Shown here: piece by piece, positions 33,537 through 42,017 of the stretch | Numbering within the stretch: the stretch's first letter is position 1 | How the letters are laid out: the number at the start of each line of letters is the position of its first letter | From: Verrucomicrobiaceae bacterium | GTDB lineage: Bacteria; Verrucomicrobiota; Verrucomicrobiia; Verrucomicrobiales; Verrucomicrobiaceae | Reading direction: 5' to 3' | DNA: 64,000 nucleotides | Assembly (NCBI GenBank): GCA_027486585.1 | Contig: JAIXOU010000019.1 | Coordinates: 1 to 64,000, forward strand | The notes under the pieces: generated by a model | Told to the model about the DNA's origin: nothing | Database searches by the model: none | What the model saw: only the letters and a program-made list of their open reading frames with translations | Program-made: the position numbers and the translations under genes

Positions 33537-34931
33537 ATGAACTCAATCCTCACCCGCCGCCAACTCCTTCATCGCACCGCCTGCGGCTTCGGTGCTCTCG
33601 CTTTGCAAGACATCGCCAGCGCGGCAGCTAATCCGCTCGCGGCTCGAATCCCCGGCATGGTGCCGAAGGCCAAGCGCGTCATCTTTCTCTTCATGGGCGG
33701 TGGACCGTCGCAGATGGATCTCTTTGACCCAAAGCCCTTCATTGAGCGCAAGCACGGGCAGAAAATCGACTCGCCCCTGCGCAAAGAAGTGACGCAGATC
33801 GGCACGGATCAGTTCCTCGCGCTCAAGGCCATGGCTCCGGTGCGTCCGCGTGGACAGAGCGGCATGATGATCTCTGATTTGATGCCGCACCTCGCCACAG
33901 TAGCGGATGACATTTGTCTGCTGCGTGGCATGAGCGCGGACAATCCGCAGCACGCAGGTGCAACATTGCAGTTCCACACCGGTACCTTTGCCGAAGTGCG
34001 TCCGTCCATGGGCGCGTGGGTCAGCTACGGCCTCGGTAGCGAAAACGCGAACCTTCCCAGCTTCGTGAGCATCCAGGGCGGGGGCGTGCGCGAATACGGC
34101 TCCGCTTTCCTGCCCGCGATCCATCAAGGCACGAAACTGACGGTGCCGCTCGACAGCAAATCATTGCCTGTGGAGAACCTGCGCAACGTCTCCGAGAACG
34201 ACGCCATCCAGCGCCAGCGCATGGATTTCATGGCCCGCATGAACAAGCGTCTTGTCGGCGATCTGCATGGCGATGCGAACATGGAAGGCATGATCCAAAA
34301 CATGGAACTCGCCGCCCGTATGCAACTCACCACGCCCGCGATTGTGGACATCTCAAAAGAGAGCAAAGCCACGCTCGATCTCTACGGTGTTGGCGGCAAG
34401 GACACGAACACCTTTGGCCGCGCCTGCCTGCTCGCGCGCAAACTCAGCGAGGCCGGCGTGCGCTTCGTGCAAGTCAGCACCGGCGGCTGGGATCATCACG
34501 GTGACATCCGTGGCAACCTCCCCAAACTCTGCTCGCAGACCGACCAGCCGGTGGCCGCCCTTCTGAAAGATCTCAAGTCACGCGGCCTCCTAGAAGACAC
34601 ACTCGTGCTCTGGAGCGGTGAGTTTGGGCGCACACCATGGAGCCAGGATCTCAGCGGCAAATCGCCCATCGAGAAACACGGCCGCGAGCACCAACCCGAA
34701 AGCTTCTGCTCATGGATGGCCGGGGGCGGCGTCAAAGCCGGCCTCACCTACGGCGACACCGACGACATGGGCTACCGAGCCATCAACGGCAAGATCCACA
34801 TCCACGATCTCCACGCCACCATGCTGCACCTGCTCGGCATCGACCACCTCAAGCTCACCTCCCGTCACCTCGGTCGCGACTTCCGCCTCACCGATGTTTA
34901 TGGAGAGGTGGTGAAGGAGATTCTGGCGTGA
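33537..34931 (+). CDS. DUF1501 family exported protein
   Basis: A 464-residue protein of the DUF1501 family (PF07394), alkaline-phosphatase-like fold, role unknown. It has a twin-arginine-like signal (LTRRQLLHRTACGFGALAL), then AKRVIFLFMGGGPSQMDLFD, GGWDHHGDIR, WSGEFGRTP and the characteristic end HLGRDFRLTDVYGEVVKEIL. Its start lies two bases after the right arm of the loaded element, and no Shine-Dalgarno sequence is visible between. It is normally paired directly with the PSCyt1 gene now displaced to 30110-32671. Confidence 0.92.
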   Translation: MNSILTRRQLLHRTACGFGALALQDIASAAANPLAARIPGMVPKAKRVIFLFMGGGPSQMDLFDPKPFIERKHGQKIDSPLRKEVTQIGTDQFLALKAMAPVRPRGQSGMMISDLMPHLATVADDICLLRGMSADNPQHAGATLQFHTGTFAEVRPSMGAWVSYGLGSENANLPSFVSIQGGGVREYGSAFLPAIHQGTKLTVPLDSKSLPVENLRNVSENDAIQRQRMDFMARMNKRLVGDLHGDANMEGMIQNMELAARMQLTTPAIVDISKESKATLDLYGVGGKDTNTFGRACLLARKLSEAGVRFVQVSTGGWDHHGDIRGNLPKLCSQTDQPVAALLKDLKSRGLLEDTLVLWSGEFGRTPWSQDLSGKSPIEKHGREHQPESFCSWMAGGGVKAGLTYGDTDDMGYRAINGKIHIHDLHATMLHLLGIDHLKLTSRHLGRDFRLTDVYGEVVKEILA

Positions 34932-34948
34932 ACTGATCGCCTTCAAAA

Positions 34949-35018
34949 TAGGCAAGAGAATGGGGGCAGAAGAATGGCGTCTTCAATTCATTCTCCTACC
35001 CCCCCATTCTACTGCCTA
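34949..35018. repeat. GACA-type palindrome (GGCA variant) between DUF1501 and PQQ genes
   Basis: Left arm 34949-34976 (TAGGCAAGAGAATGGGGGCA...) and right arm 34989-35018 (ends CCATTCTACTGCCTA) are imperfect reverse complements with a 12-base loop. Units start GGCA instead of GACA but otherwise match the copies at 1617 and 49391. It lies between the DUF1501 stop (34931) and the next true start (35038). Confidence 0.75.
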
Positions 35019-35037
35019 CCTGCTTTTGAAACCATCC

Positions 35038-38000
35038 ATGAAACACCTGCTCTCCCTCCCCCTCGCCACCTCCGCCGTCCTCGCGCTCGCCTCGTTCGCG
35101 TTCGCTCAATCGAACGACGCGGAGCGTCTGCTCGAAATGAGCCACACCACAGGCGGCTTGGTCGTCCATGTCGGCGCGCGCGATGGAAAGCTCGCGGCCG
35201 AGATTGCAGCGACGCGGCACTCGTTGATCGTGCATGCGATGGATGCGGATGCCGCTAAGGTGCAGAAGGCGCGCGCGACTTTTTCCACTCATAGCGCGGC
35301 CCTGCGGCTCTCGGCGGAACTTTGGGCGCTCGATTCTCTGCCTCATGCCGAGAACCTTGTGAACCTACTCATCCTCGACGAGGCGGCGAAGGTCGCGCAC
35401 GACGAGGCGATGCGGGTGCTGGCTCCCGGTGGTTCTGTTCTGAGAAAAGTGAGCGGCACATGGTCGATGGAAACGAAACCACACACGCCGAAGACAGCGG
35501 AGTGGACGCATTATCAATACGACTCGGCGAACAATCCGGTGGGCGAGGACAAGAGCTGCGGACTTCCCCGTCGTTTTCAGTGGGCGGGCACGCCACTTTG
35601 GTCCACGGCGCATGAGAGCATGGCGAGCCTGAATGCGATGGTGTCGGCGAACGGCCGCGTATTTTACATCATGGACGAAGGTGCGCGCGCCTCCGTGCAA
35701 CTCGCGGCTGACTGGCAACTCACGGCACGCGATGCTTACAATGGTGTCGTGCTCTGGAAGAAGCCACTCACGCAGTGGCTCACACGTTTCTGGCCGTGGA
35801 AAAGTGGTCCGGCGCAGATGCCGCGCAAGTTGATCGCCATTGGGGATCGAGTGTATGCACCGCTCGACATCAACGGCCCGCTGATGCAGTTCGACGCCGC
35901 CACTGGCGAGCAGCTTCGCGTTTATGAAAGCACAGCTGCCGCCGAGGAGGTCATCTCCACGCAGGGCATTCTTCTCGTGGTGTGCAATCCCTCGCCGCCG
36001 GACATGAAGAAGATCGCCGAGGAGACGCAGAAACGCCGTCATTTCAGCTACGACGGACGTGACCGTGTTGTGCTCGATCACACAGCGCCGCAAAACATCG
36101 TCGCCATCGAGGCGGAGAGCGGAAAGGTGCTGTGGAAACATCCCGGGCCGCAAATCAGCGTGCTCACGCTCGCGGCGCGTGGTGAGGACGTGGTGTATCA
36201 CGACGGTTACAGCCTGGTTTGCCTCGATTTGAAAACGGGCGCGCAGAAATGGAAGTCCGCGCCCATCGCGCAGACGACGAAGCCGTTGTTCACCTTCTCC
36301 GAAGAAGCGCCCACCGTCGTGCTGAACGACAAGGCGGTGTATTACGCGTGGAATCGCAAGCTCACGACCGTTTCGCTCGCGGATGGCAAACTCATGTGGG
36401 AGGCACCGTGGGTAGACAACGACTACCGCAGCCCGGTGAGCGTGATGCTGATGCAGGATCTGGTGTGGTCGATGAACATCGCCAGTGCGAAAGCGCCTGG
36501 CACCTTCATGGGCCGTGATTTGATCACGGGTGAAGTGAAGAAGCAGTTCGATCTGCCGGAGTTCAAAGGGATCGGCCATCATCGCTGCTACAAGGCGAAG
36601 GCCAGTGGCGACTTCGTGCTTCTGTCCCGCTCTGGCGTCGAGTATGTGAATCCCACCGATCAAAGCTATGATGAGAACCACTGGATCCGCGGCGCGTGCC
36701 TCTACGGCATCCTCCCCGCGAATGGCATGCTCTACTCCACTCCGCATGCTTGTGCGTGCTATATCAAGGGCAAGATGAACGGCTTCACCGCGATGAGGCC
36801 CGGTCTCACGGAGCCATTCAAGGCCCCGAAGGACAAGGCGGATCCCATCGAGAAAGGTCCGGCTTATCAGAAGGTGTTGTCAGGAGCACGGAACCCGGAA
36901 GACTGGCCCACTTATCGTCACGATGTCTCACGCAGCGGTCATGCGACCACACAGATCAGCACCGGCCTCAAACAAGCGTGGAAGACAAAACTCGGCGGGG
37001 AATTGACCAGTCTCGTCGTGGCGGAAGGCAAGGTCTTCGTTGCTCAAAAAGACCGCAACACTATCCATACGCTCGACTCTGCCAGTGGCAGACCACTGTG
37101 GGCCTACACGGCGGGCGGAACGATCGATTCACCGCCCACGATTGACGCCGGCTTTGTTTACTTCGGCAGCGGTGATGGCTGCGTTTATTGCCTCGTGGCA
37201 GCGGACGGCACGCTGTGCTGGCGCACTCGTGCCGCGCCGGATGAGCGCCGCGTGGTGGCCTATGGCCGGCTCGAGTCCGCCTGGCCGGTGAGCGGCAGCG
37301 TGCTCGTGGAGAACGGCATGGTCTATGCCGCCGCAGGACGTTCATCCTTCCTTGATGGCGGCATCCGCATGGTGAAAATCAAGGCCGCGACGGGAGAGTT
37401 CTTCGGCGAGGAAACGGTCTATGACTTCAGAGATGGCAAACAGCCACCAATCACCGGTTCATTTGAGATGGACGGAGCTTTGCCCGACATTCTCTCCAGC
37501 CAGAACGGACTCGTGTTCATGCGTCACTCCAGCTTTGACAAGGAGTCACTCTCCCGCCGCCAACCCGCTCCGCACATCTTCTCGCCCACTGGCTACCTCG
37601 ACGACAACTGGTGGCACCGCACCTACTGGGTCTATGGCGACGATACGAAGAGCGGTTACGGCGGCTGGTGGCAGAGCGGCAATAAACTGCCGGCAGGCCG
37701 CATTCTCGTCTTCAACGACGACACGGTTTACACCTTCGGCCACAACTTCTACGCCGGTCAAAACTCCGCCCAGTTCGGTCGTGGTGAGAAGTATATCCTC
37801 GCCGCGAATGAAAAGCGCGAAGGCAAGGAGCCTGACTACAGCGTCGCGGCGAAGGAACACAAAGAAGGCAACTATCTGAAGACCGACTGGACAAAGATCC
37901 GCACCACGCCGGTGAAATGGTCCGACGAACTGCCCTTCCACGTGCGTGCCATGGTTCTCGCCGGTGACACGATTTTCATGGCCGGGCCGTATGGCGATGC

Positions 38001-38868
38001 CGTGCGCTCCGACGATGCCTTCAATGGCAAACGCGGTGTTCGTCTTGCCGCCGCCTCTACCACGGAAGGCAAACTGCTCGCTAGTTATCAAATCGACGCA
38101 CTGCCAGTCTTCGACGGTCTCGCCGGTGCGAACGGCAAACTCTATCTCGCCATGAAGGACGGCAGCGTCGCATGCTTCGGCAGCGAAGGCAGAGAACTGG
38201 TCTCGAAGCTCGGTGAACCGATCGAAGTCCTCGCCGAAAACCTGCTGCCGGACGACACTGAATATCGCAAGGAGTTCATGGACAAGATCGGCGTCACGAA
38301 CCTCGGCAAAGGACAAGCCGGTGCCACTCCGGCGAAGCGAGCGCAGATCACCGGCGAGGACATCTCCTATCGCTTCGCCAAAGTGGTCGGAGGTAGGGCC
38401 GTCTCTTGCGAACTGGGCTACCGCCTTGCCGCAAATGAAAACAGTGTCGCGCAGGCGCTCTACGAATTCGGCAAGCCCGTCACCACCAAGACCACGTGGA
38501 CTTTCAAGATGCAGCGCACGCCCGGTTTCCCGAACCCTCCCTACTATGGCAACGGCTTTTTCGTTCTCGGCGATGGTGCTGGCGACGATCAGCTCATCAA
38601 ATGCGGCCTGCAATTCATTCAGAGCCGCCTCATCATCATTCAGGGGAATACCCCAGCTCAAAAGGGCGAAAGAGCCGACTTTGGCGGTGACGCGAACGCA
38701 GTTAACGAATTTGCCGTCACCTTCGACCCCGACGCGCAGACGGTCACCCTCAAAGCCGGCAAGCAATCCCTTACTACAAGGCTCACCAAGCCGCTCAAAC
38801 AGATCACCCACACTGGCTTCTCCACCTGGAAGGCCGTCACCGACTTCAGCGCACTCGGTCAGGAGTGA
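35038..38868 (+). CDS. PQQ-propeller protein with an N-terminal methyltransferase-like domain
   Basis: A 1276-residue secreted protein. The true start is ATG 35038 (signal peptide MKHLLSLPLATSAVLALASFAFA); the frame is open to 34960 only across the palindromic element. Residues about 30-140 (TGGLVVHVGARDGKLAAEIA, LAPGGSVLRKVSGTW) look like a SAM-methyltransferase Rossmann fold. The rest contains many PQQ/quinoprotein-type blades (for example VVLWKKPLTQW, KVLWKHPGPQ, RPLWAYTAGGTIDSPPTIDA, DGCVYCLVAADGTLCWRTR) in two groups, and a jelly-roll-like C-terminus. No PQQ-enzyme active site can be asserted. It is probably an extracytoplasmic redox or carbohydrate-related protein. Confidence 0.82.
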   Translation: MKHLLSLPLATSAVLALASFAFAQSNDAERLLEMSHTTGGLVVHVGARDGKLAAEIAATRHSLIVHAMDADAAKVQKARATFSTHSAALRLSAELWALDSLPHAENLVNLLILDEAAKVAHDEAMRVLAPGGSVLRKVSGTWSMETKPHTPKTAEWTHYQYDSANNPVGEDKSCGLPRRFQWAGTPLWSTAHESMASLNAMVSANGRVFYIMDEGARASVQLAADWQLTARDAYNGVVLWKKPLTQWLTRFWPWKSGPAQMPRKLIAIGDRVYAPLDINGPLMQFDAATGEQLRVYESTAAAEEVISTQGILLVVCNPSPPDMKKIAEETQKRRHFSYDGRDRVVLDHTAPQNIVAIEAESGKVLWKHPGPQISVLTLAARGEDVVYHDGYSLVCLDLKTGAQKWKSAPIAQTTKPLFTFSEEAPTVVLNDKAVYYAWNRKLTTVSLADGKLMWEAPWVDNDYRSPVSVMLMQDLVWSMNIASAKAPGTFMGRDLITGEVKKQFDLPEFKGIGHHRCYKAKASGDFVLLSRSGVEYVNPTDQSYDENHWIRGACLYGILPANGMLYSTPHACACYIKGKMNGFTAMRPGLTEPFKAPKDKADPIEKGPAYQKVLSGARNPEDWPTYRHDVSRSGHATTQISTGLKQAWKTKLGGELTSLVVAEGKVFVAQKDRNTIHTLDSASGRPLWAYTAGGTIDSPPTIDAGFVYFGSGDGCVYCLVAADGTLCWRTRAAPDERRVVAYGRLESAWPVSGSVLVENGMVYAAAGRSSFLDGGIRMVKIKAATGEFFGEETVYDFRDGKQPPITGSFEMDGALPDILSSQNGLVFMRHSSFDKESLSRRQPAPHIFSPTGYLDDNWWHRTYWVYGDDTKSGYGGWWQSGNKLPAGRILVFNDDTVYTFGHNFYAGQNSAQFGRGEKYILAANEKREGKEPDYSVAAKEHKEGNYLKTDWTKIRTTPVKWSDELPFHVRAMVLAGDTIFMAGPYGDAVRSDDAFNGKRGVRLAAASTTEGKLLASYQIDALPVFDGLAGANGKLYLAMKDGSVACFGSEGRELVSKLGEPIEVLAENLLPDDTEYRKEFMDKIGVTNLGKGQAGATPAKRAQITGEDISYRFAKVVGGRAVSCELGYRLAANENSVAQALYEFGKPVTTKTTWTFKMQRTPGFPNPPYYGNGFFVLGDGAGDDQLIKCGLQFIQSRLIIIQGNTPAQKGERADFGGDANAVNEFAVTFDPDAQTVTLKAGKQSLTTRLTKPLKQITHTGFSTWKAVTDFSALGQE

Positions 38869-38896
38869 AGGCGTCCATTGACCTGGGTTTTGAATC

Positions 38897-39079
38897 ATGA
38901 AGAATGTCCTATTTATCCTTGCTGCGTTTGCGTCCGCTCCTCTCGCGCTCGCCGAAATCAAAATCGAAACCATCAGCCTTCCCATGCGCGATGCCATCAA
39001 GCTCACGTCACGTCATCTCGGCCGCGACTTCCGCCTGACCGATGTCTATGGCGAGGTGGTGAAGGAGATTCTCGCATAG
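38897..39079 (+). pseudogene. Chimeric remnant: CocE hydrolase start fused to DUF1501 end
   Basis: A 60-codon open frame. Residues 1-36 (signal peptide MKNVLFILAAFASAPLALAE, then IKIETISLPMRDAIKL) match the start of the CocE-type hydrolase at 54177. Residues 36-60 (SRHLGRDFRLTDVYGEVVKE, ILA) match the last residues of DUF1501 at 33537-34931 almost exactly. The parents share TCAAGCTC-type sequence at the junction, so an illegitimate deletion or copy is likely. It ends one base before the next PSCyt1 gene. It could still yield a short secreted peptide. Confidence 0.75.
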
Positions 39080-39080
39080 T

Positions 39081-42014
39081 ATGAAGTCCTTCTTTTTGCC
39101 ACAATCTCTTTGCCTTTTCTTTACTTCGACCGTCGTCGCCATCGATTTTGATAAAGAAATCCGCCCTATTTTCCAAGAGCACTGCATTGAATGCCACGGT
39201 GAGAAAAAACAAAAGGGCGAGCTGCGACTCGATGCGAAGCCCTTTGCGTTGAAGGGCGGGCATGCTGGGGCGGCGTGGGTGGCTGGTGATTTTGCGAAGA
39301 GTCCGCTGTTTCAGCGCATCACGTCCACGGATGACGAGGAGCGTATGCCTCCGAAAGGTGAGGCGCTTTCGCCTGAGCAAATCGCAGCGGTGAAGGCATG
39401 GATTGAGAGTGGTGCTGTGTGGCCGGAGAATCTGGCGGACCGGGCGGCTGCGGTGGATAAGCGGTTGCAGCATTGGTCGGTGCAGCCTGTGAAAGTGGCT
39501 TCGGCTTTAGCCGAAACTTTCGGGCTGAAGACCGAGCTGCTTTCCATCGACAGCTTCATCAAGGCCTCGCTCTCCGCCAAGGGACTCATGATGTCTCCTG
39601 AAGCGGATCGGCGCACGCTCATCCGACGGTTGTGGTTTGATCTTGTAGGATTACCGCCAACGCCGGAGCGGGTGGACCAGTTTGTCCGCGATACAGACCC
39701 GCGGGCTTACGAGACATTGGTGGATGAGTTGCTCGCGTCGCCGCACTACGGTGAGCGTTGGGCGCGGCATTGGCTAGACATTGCGCACTATGCGGACACG
39801 CACGGTTTCGAGCGCGATCAATTGCGGCCGAATGCGTGGCGTTATCGTGACTACGTCATCGAGTCGTTGAATGCGGATAAGCCTTACCACGAGTTTCTGC
39901 GCGAGCAGATTGCGGGTGATGTCATTCGTGCCGATGACCAGAAGGCGCTCATCGCGACTGGATTTCTCGCAGCGGGGCCTTGGGATTTTGTGGGGCAGGT
40001 GGAAACGAAGAGCGACATGCTCAAACGTGCGGCTCGCGCAGGCGACCTGGATGATATGGTCACGCAGGTCATCACTTCGACCATGGGCATCACGATCAAT
40101 TGTGCCCGTTGTCACGACCACAAACTCGATCCCATCACGCAGCAGGAGTATTACAGCCTGTGGTCGGTCTTCGCAGGCGTGAAGCGCGGCGAACGCGAAG
40201 TCAACGCAACGGAATCCAAGCGACTTGCTGCTGAGAAAGTGCGTCTCAGCGATGCCATCGCTCAGGCGCGAACGAAGATCGCCAAGCTCACTGGGGAAGG
40301 CTTTGAACTCGCCTCTCTAATTCCGAAGGACTCCGGTATCGATCTGCGCAACGGCAGCATCACAAAGGACAAGCTCGGCTATTTCCGCGACATCGCGGCG
40401 AACAAAAAAGTATCCGTTCCATCAGTCCCATCCGCCCTATCTGTCTTTCTTCCCAATGGCCCGGCCCCAATCCCTGCGACCAGTGGTCATTTTTGGGACA
40501 CCATCGCGAACCGTCCGCTGAATGGGCAGCGCAGCACCACGCTTGGCGACACCGACTTCGCCATCAAAGGCCACACGATGCTCGCCATGCACGCGAACAG
40601 CGCCATCACCTTTGACCTTGTGAAGTTGCGCGAGCAAAGCGGCCTCGTTGCCATGCGACTCACCGGTCTCGTCGGCTTCGGAGTCTCAAAGGAAGCTGCC
40701 GCGAGTCGTGCTGACTTTACCGTCTTGATGGATGCCGAGCTGAAGTTTCAAAAGCTCAAGCTGCGCAAAGATGAGACCGCCGTGCTCGACATCGAATTGC
40801 CCGCGACGGCGAAGACGCTCACTCTCATCGCCACGGATGGCGGCGATGGCATCAACAGTGACTTGCTTTTCATCGGTGACCCTAAGCTCGTCCCCAAAGT
40901 CACCGAAACCCGCTCCACCAAGGCAGAGGCGCTTGCATTGAAGTCGCTCCGTGCCGAAGCGCAGAAGCTCGAAAGCGAACTCAAAGCTCTGCCTGAGCCT
41001 GCGAAGGTCTTTGCCATCGTTTCCGAGACGAAGCCGCCCGTCGTCAAAGTGCAGCGCCGTGGCAATCCCGAGGACGAAGGCGTGGAGGTCGTGCCTGCTG
41101 CATTTGCCTGGGCAAAGCATGCGCCAGTCGCACTCGGCGACAACACCACGTTGGAAGGCCAGCGCCGCCGTGCGCTCGCGGAGTGGATCACGCATCCCGA
41201 CAACCCGCTCACGCGCCGCGTGCTCGTGAATCGGCTCTGGCATCATCACTTCGGCCAAGGACTCGTCACTACGCCGAGCGACTTCGGTCTCGGCGGTGAC
41301 AAGCCCTCGCATCCCGAATTACTTGACTGGCTCGCGGACGAGTTTTTGAAAAGCGGCTGGTCGCTCAAGCACATGCACAAGCTCATCGTTATGAGCGCAG
41401 CGTTTCGGCAGCAAAGCGGCTTAGGCTTTAGCCGAACCGCTGCGGCAAAAGCTGCAGCCACTTTGGACTCCGCCAACCGCCTCCTGTGGCGGCAAAACCC
41501 GCGCCGTCTCGATGCCGAGTCCTTGAACGACGCCGTGCTAGCCGTCAGTGGTACGCTCAATCCTGCGATGGGCGGCCCGGGCTATCGTGACTTCAATTAT
41601 ACCGAAGCCTACGCGCCCATTTACGACTACATCACACCGGACAAGCCGGAGCTTTGGCGGCGCAGCATTTACCGCTTCATCGTGCGCACCACGCCACATG
41701 AGTTTCTGTCCACGCTCGATTGTCCCGATCCAGCCAATCTCACACCCGCCCGCGTGAACACGACCACCGCCTTGCAGGCGCTCACGCTGAGCAACAACGA
41801 CTTCATGCTCCAGCAGGCGCGGCATCTCGTCACGCGCATCGAAAAGGAAACCGATTCCCGCGCCGCCGCCATCCGCCGCGCATTCGCTCTCGCCTTCCAA
41901 CGCGATGCCACTGCCACCGAACTGCAAGCCGCCATCCCCCTCGTCACCGAGCAGGGCCTCTTCGCGCTCTGCCGGATGCTCATCAATGCCAACGAGTTTG
42001 TTTACCTCGACTGA
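39081..42014 (+). CDS. PSCyt1-PSCyt2-PSD1 (DUF1549/DUF1553) family protein
   Basis: A 977-residue exported protein. PSCyt1 has CIECHGEKKQKG near residue 38, DUF1549 has RLWFDLVGLPPTPERVDQF, GERWARHWLDIAHYADTHG and CARCHDHKLDP, and DUF1553 makes up the C-terminal third. It starts one base after the chimeric remnant's stop. Two small GGCT-type palindromes (39500-39515 and 41416-41440) lie in frame, in a linker and before NRLLW. The sequence VPSVPSALSVFLP (about 40420-40455) is also low-complexity and may be a worn repeat. Pairs with the next gene. Confidence 0.9.
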   Translation: MKSFFLPQSLCLFFTSTVVAIDFDKEIRPIFQEHCIECHGEKKQKGELRLDAKPFALKGGHAGAAWVAGDFAKSPLFQRITSTDDEERMPPKGEALSPEQIAAVKAWIESGAVWPENLADRAAAVDKRLQHWSVQPVKVASALAETFGLKTELLSIDSFIKASLSAKGLMMSPEADRRTLIRRLWFDLVGLPPTPERVDQFVRDTDPRAYETLVDELLASPHYGERWARHWLDIAHYADTHGFERDQLRPNAWRYRDYVIESLNADKPYHEFLREQIAGDVIRADDQKALIATGFLAAGPWDFVGQVETKSDMLKRAARAGDLDDMVTQVITSTMGITINCARCHDHKLDPITQQEYYSLWSVFAGVKRGEREVNATESKRLAAEKVRLSDAIAQARTKIAKLTGEGFELASLIPKDSGIDLRNGSITKDKLGYFRDIAANKKVSVPSVPSALSVFLPNGPAPIPATSGHFWDTIANRPLNGQRSTTLGDTDFAIKGHTMLAMHANSAITFDLVKLREQSGLVAMRLTGLVGFGVSKEAAASRADFTVLMDAELKFQKLKLRKDETAVLDIELPATAKTLTLIATDGGDGINSDLLFIGDPKLVPKVTETRSTKAEALALKSLRAEAQKLESELKALPEPAKVFAIVSETKPPVVKVQRRGNPEDEGVEVVPAAFAWAKHAPVALGDNTTLEGQRRRALAEWITHPDNPLTRRVLVNRLWHHHFGQGLVTTPSDFGLGGDKPSHPELLDWLADEFLKSGWSLKHMHKLIVMSAAFRQQSGLGFSRTAAAKAAATLDSANRLLWRQNPRRLDAESLNDAVLAVSGTLNPAMGGPGYRDFNYTEAYAPIYDYITPDKPELWRRSIYRFIVRTTPHEFLSTLDCPDPANLTPARVNTTTALQALTLSNNDFMLQQARHLVTRIEKETDSRAAAIRRAFALAFQRDATATELQAAIPLVTEQGLFALCRMLINANEFVYLD
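39500..39515. repeat. Small GGCTTTAGCC-type palindrome, in frame
   Basis: TTCGGCT-TT-AGCCGAA, a perfect 7-bp stem with a 2-base loop, encoding SALAE in the linker before DUF1549. A related copy is at 41416-41440. Confidence 0.5.
41416..41440. repeat. GGCTTTAGCC-type palindrome, in frame
   Basis: GCGGCTTAGGCT and AGCCGAACCGC are near-perfect reverse complements sharing the core GGCTTTAGCCGAA with 39500-39515. It encodes SGLGFSRTA, residues out of place before the conserved NRLLWR segment. Confidence 0.5.
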
Positions 42015-42017
42015 AAT

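Noticed and set aside
40411-40455. Possible worn palindrome arm in the PSCyt1 gene at 39081
   Set aside because: The VPSVPSALS coding stretch is low-complexity and resembles a tandem-unit arm, but no complementary arm was found, so it is not listed as an element.
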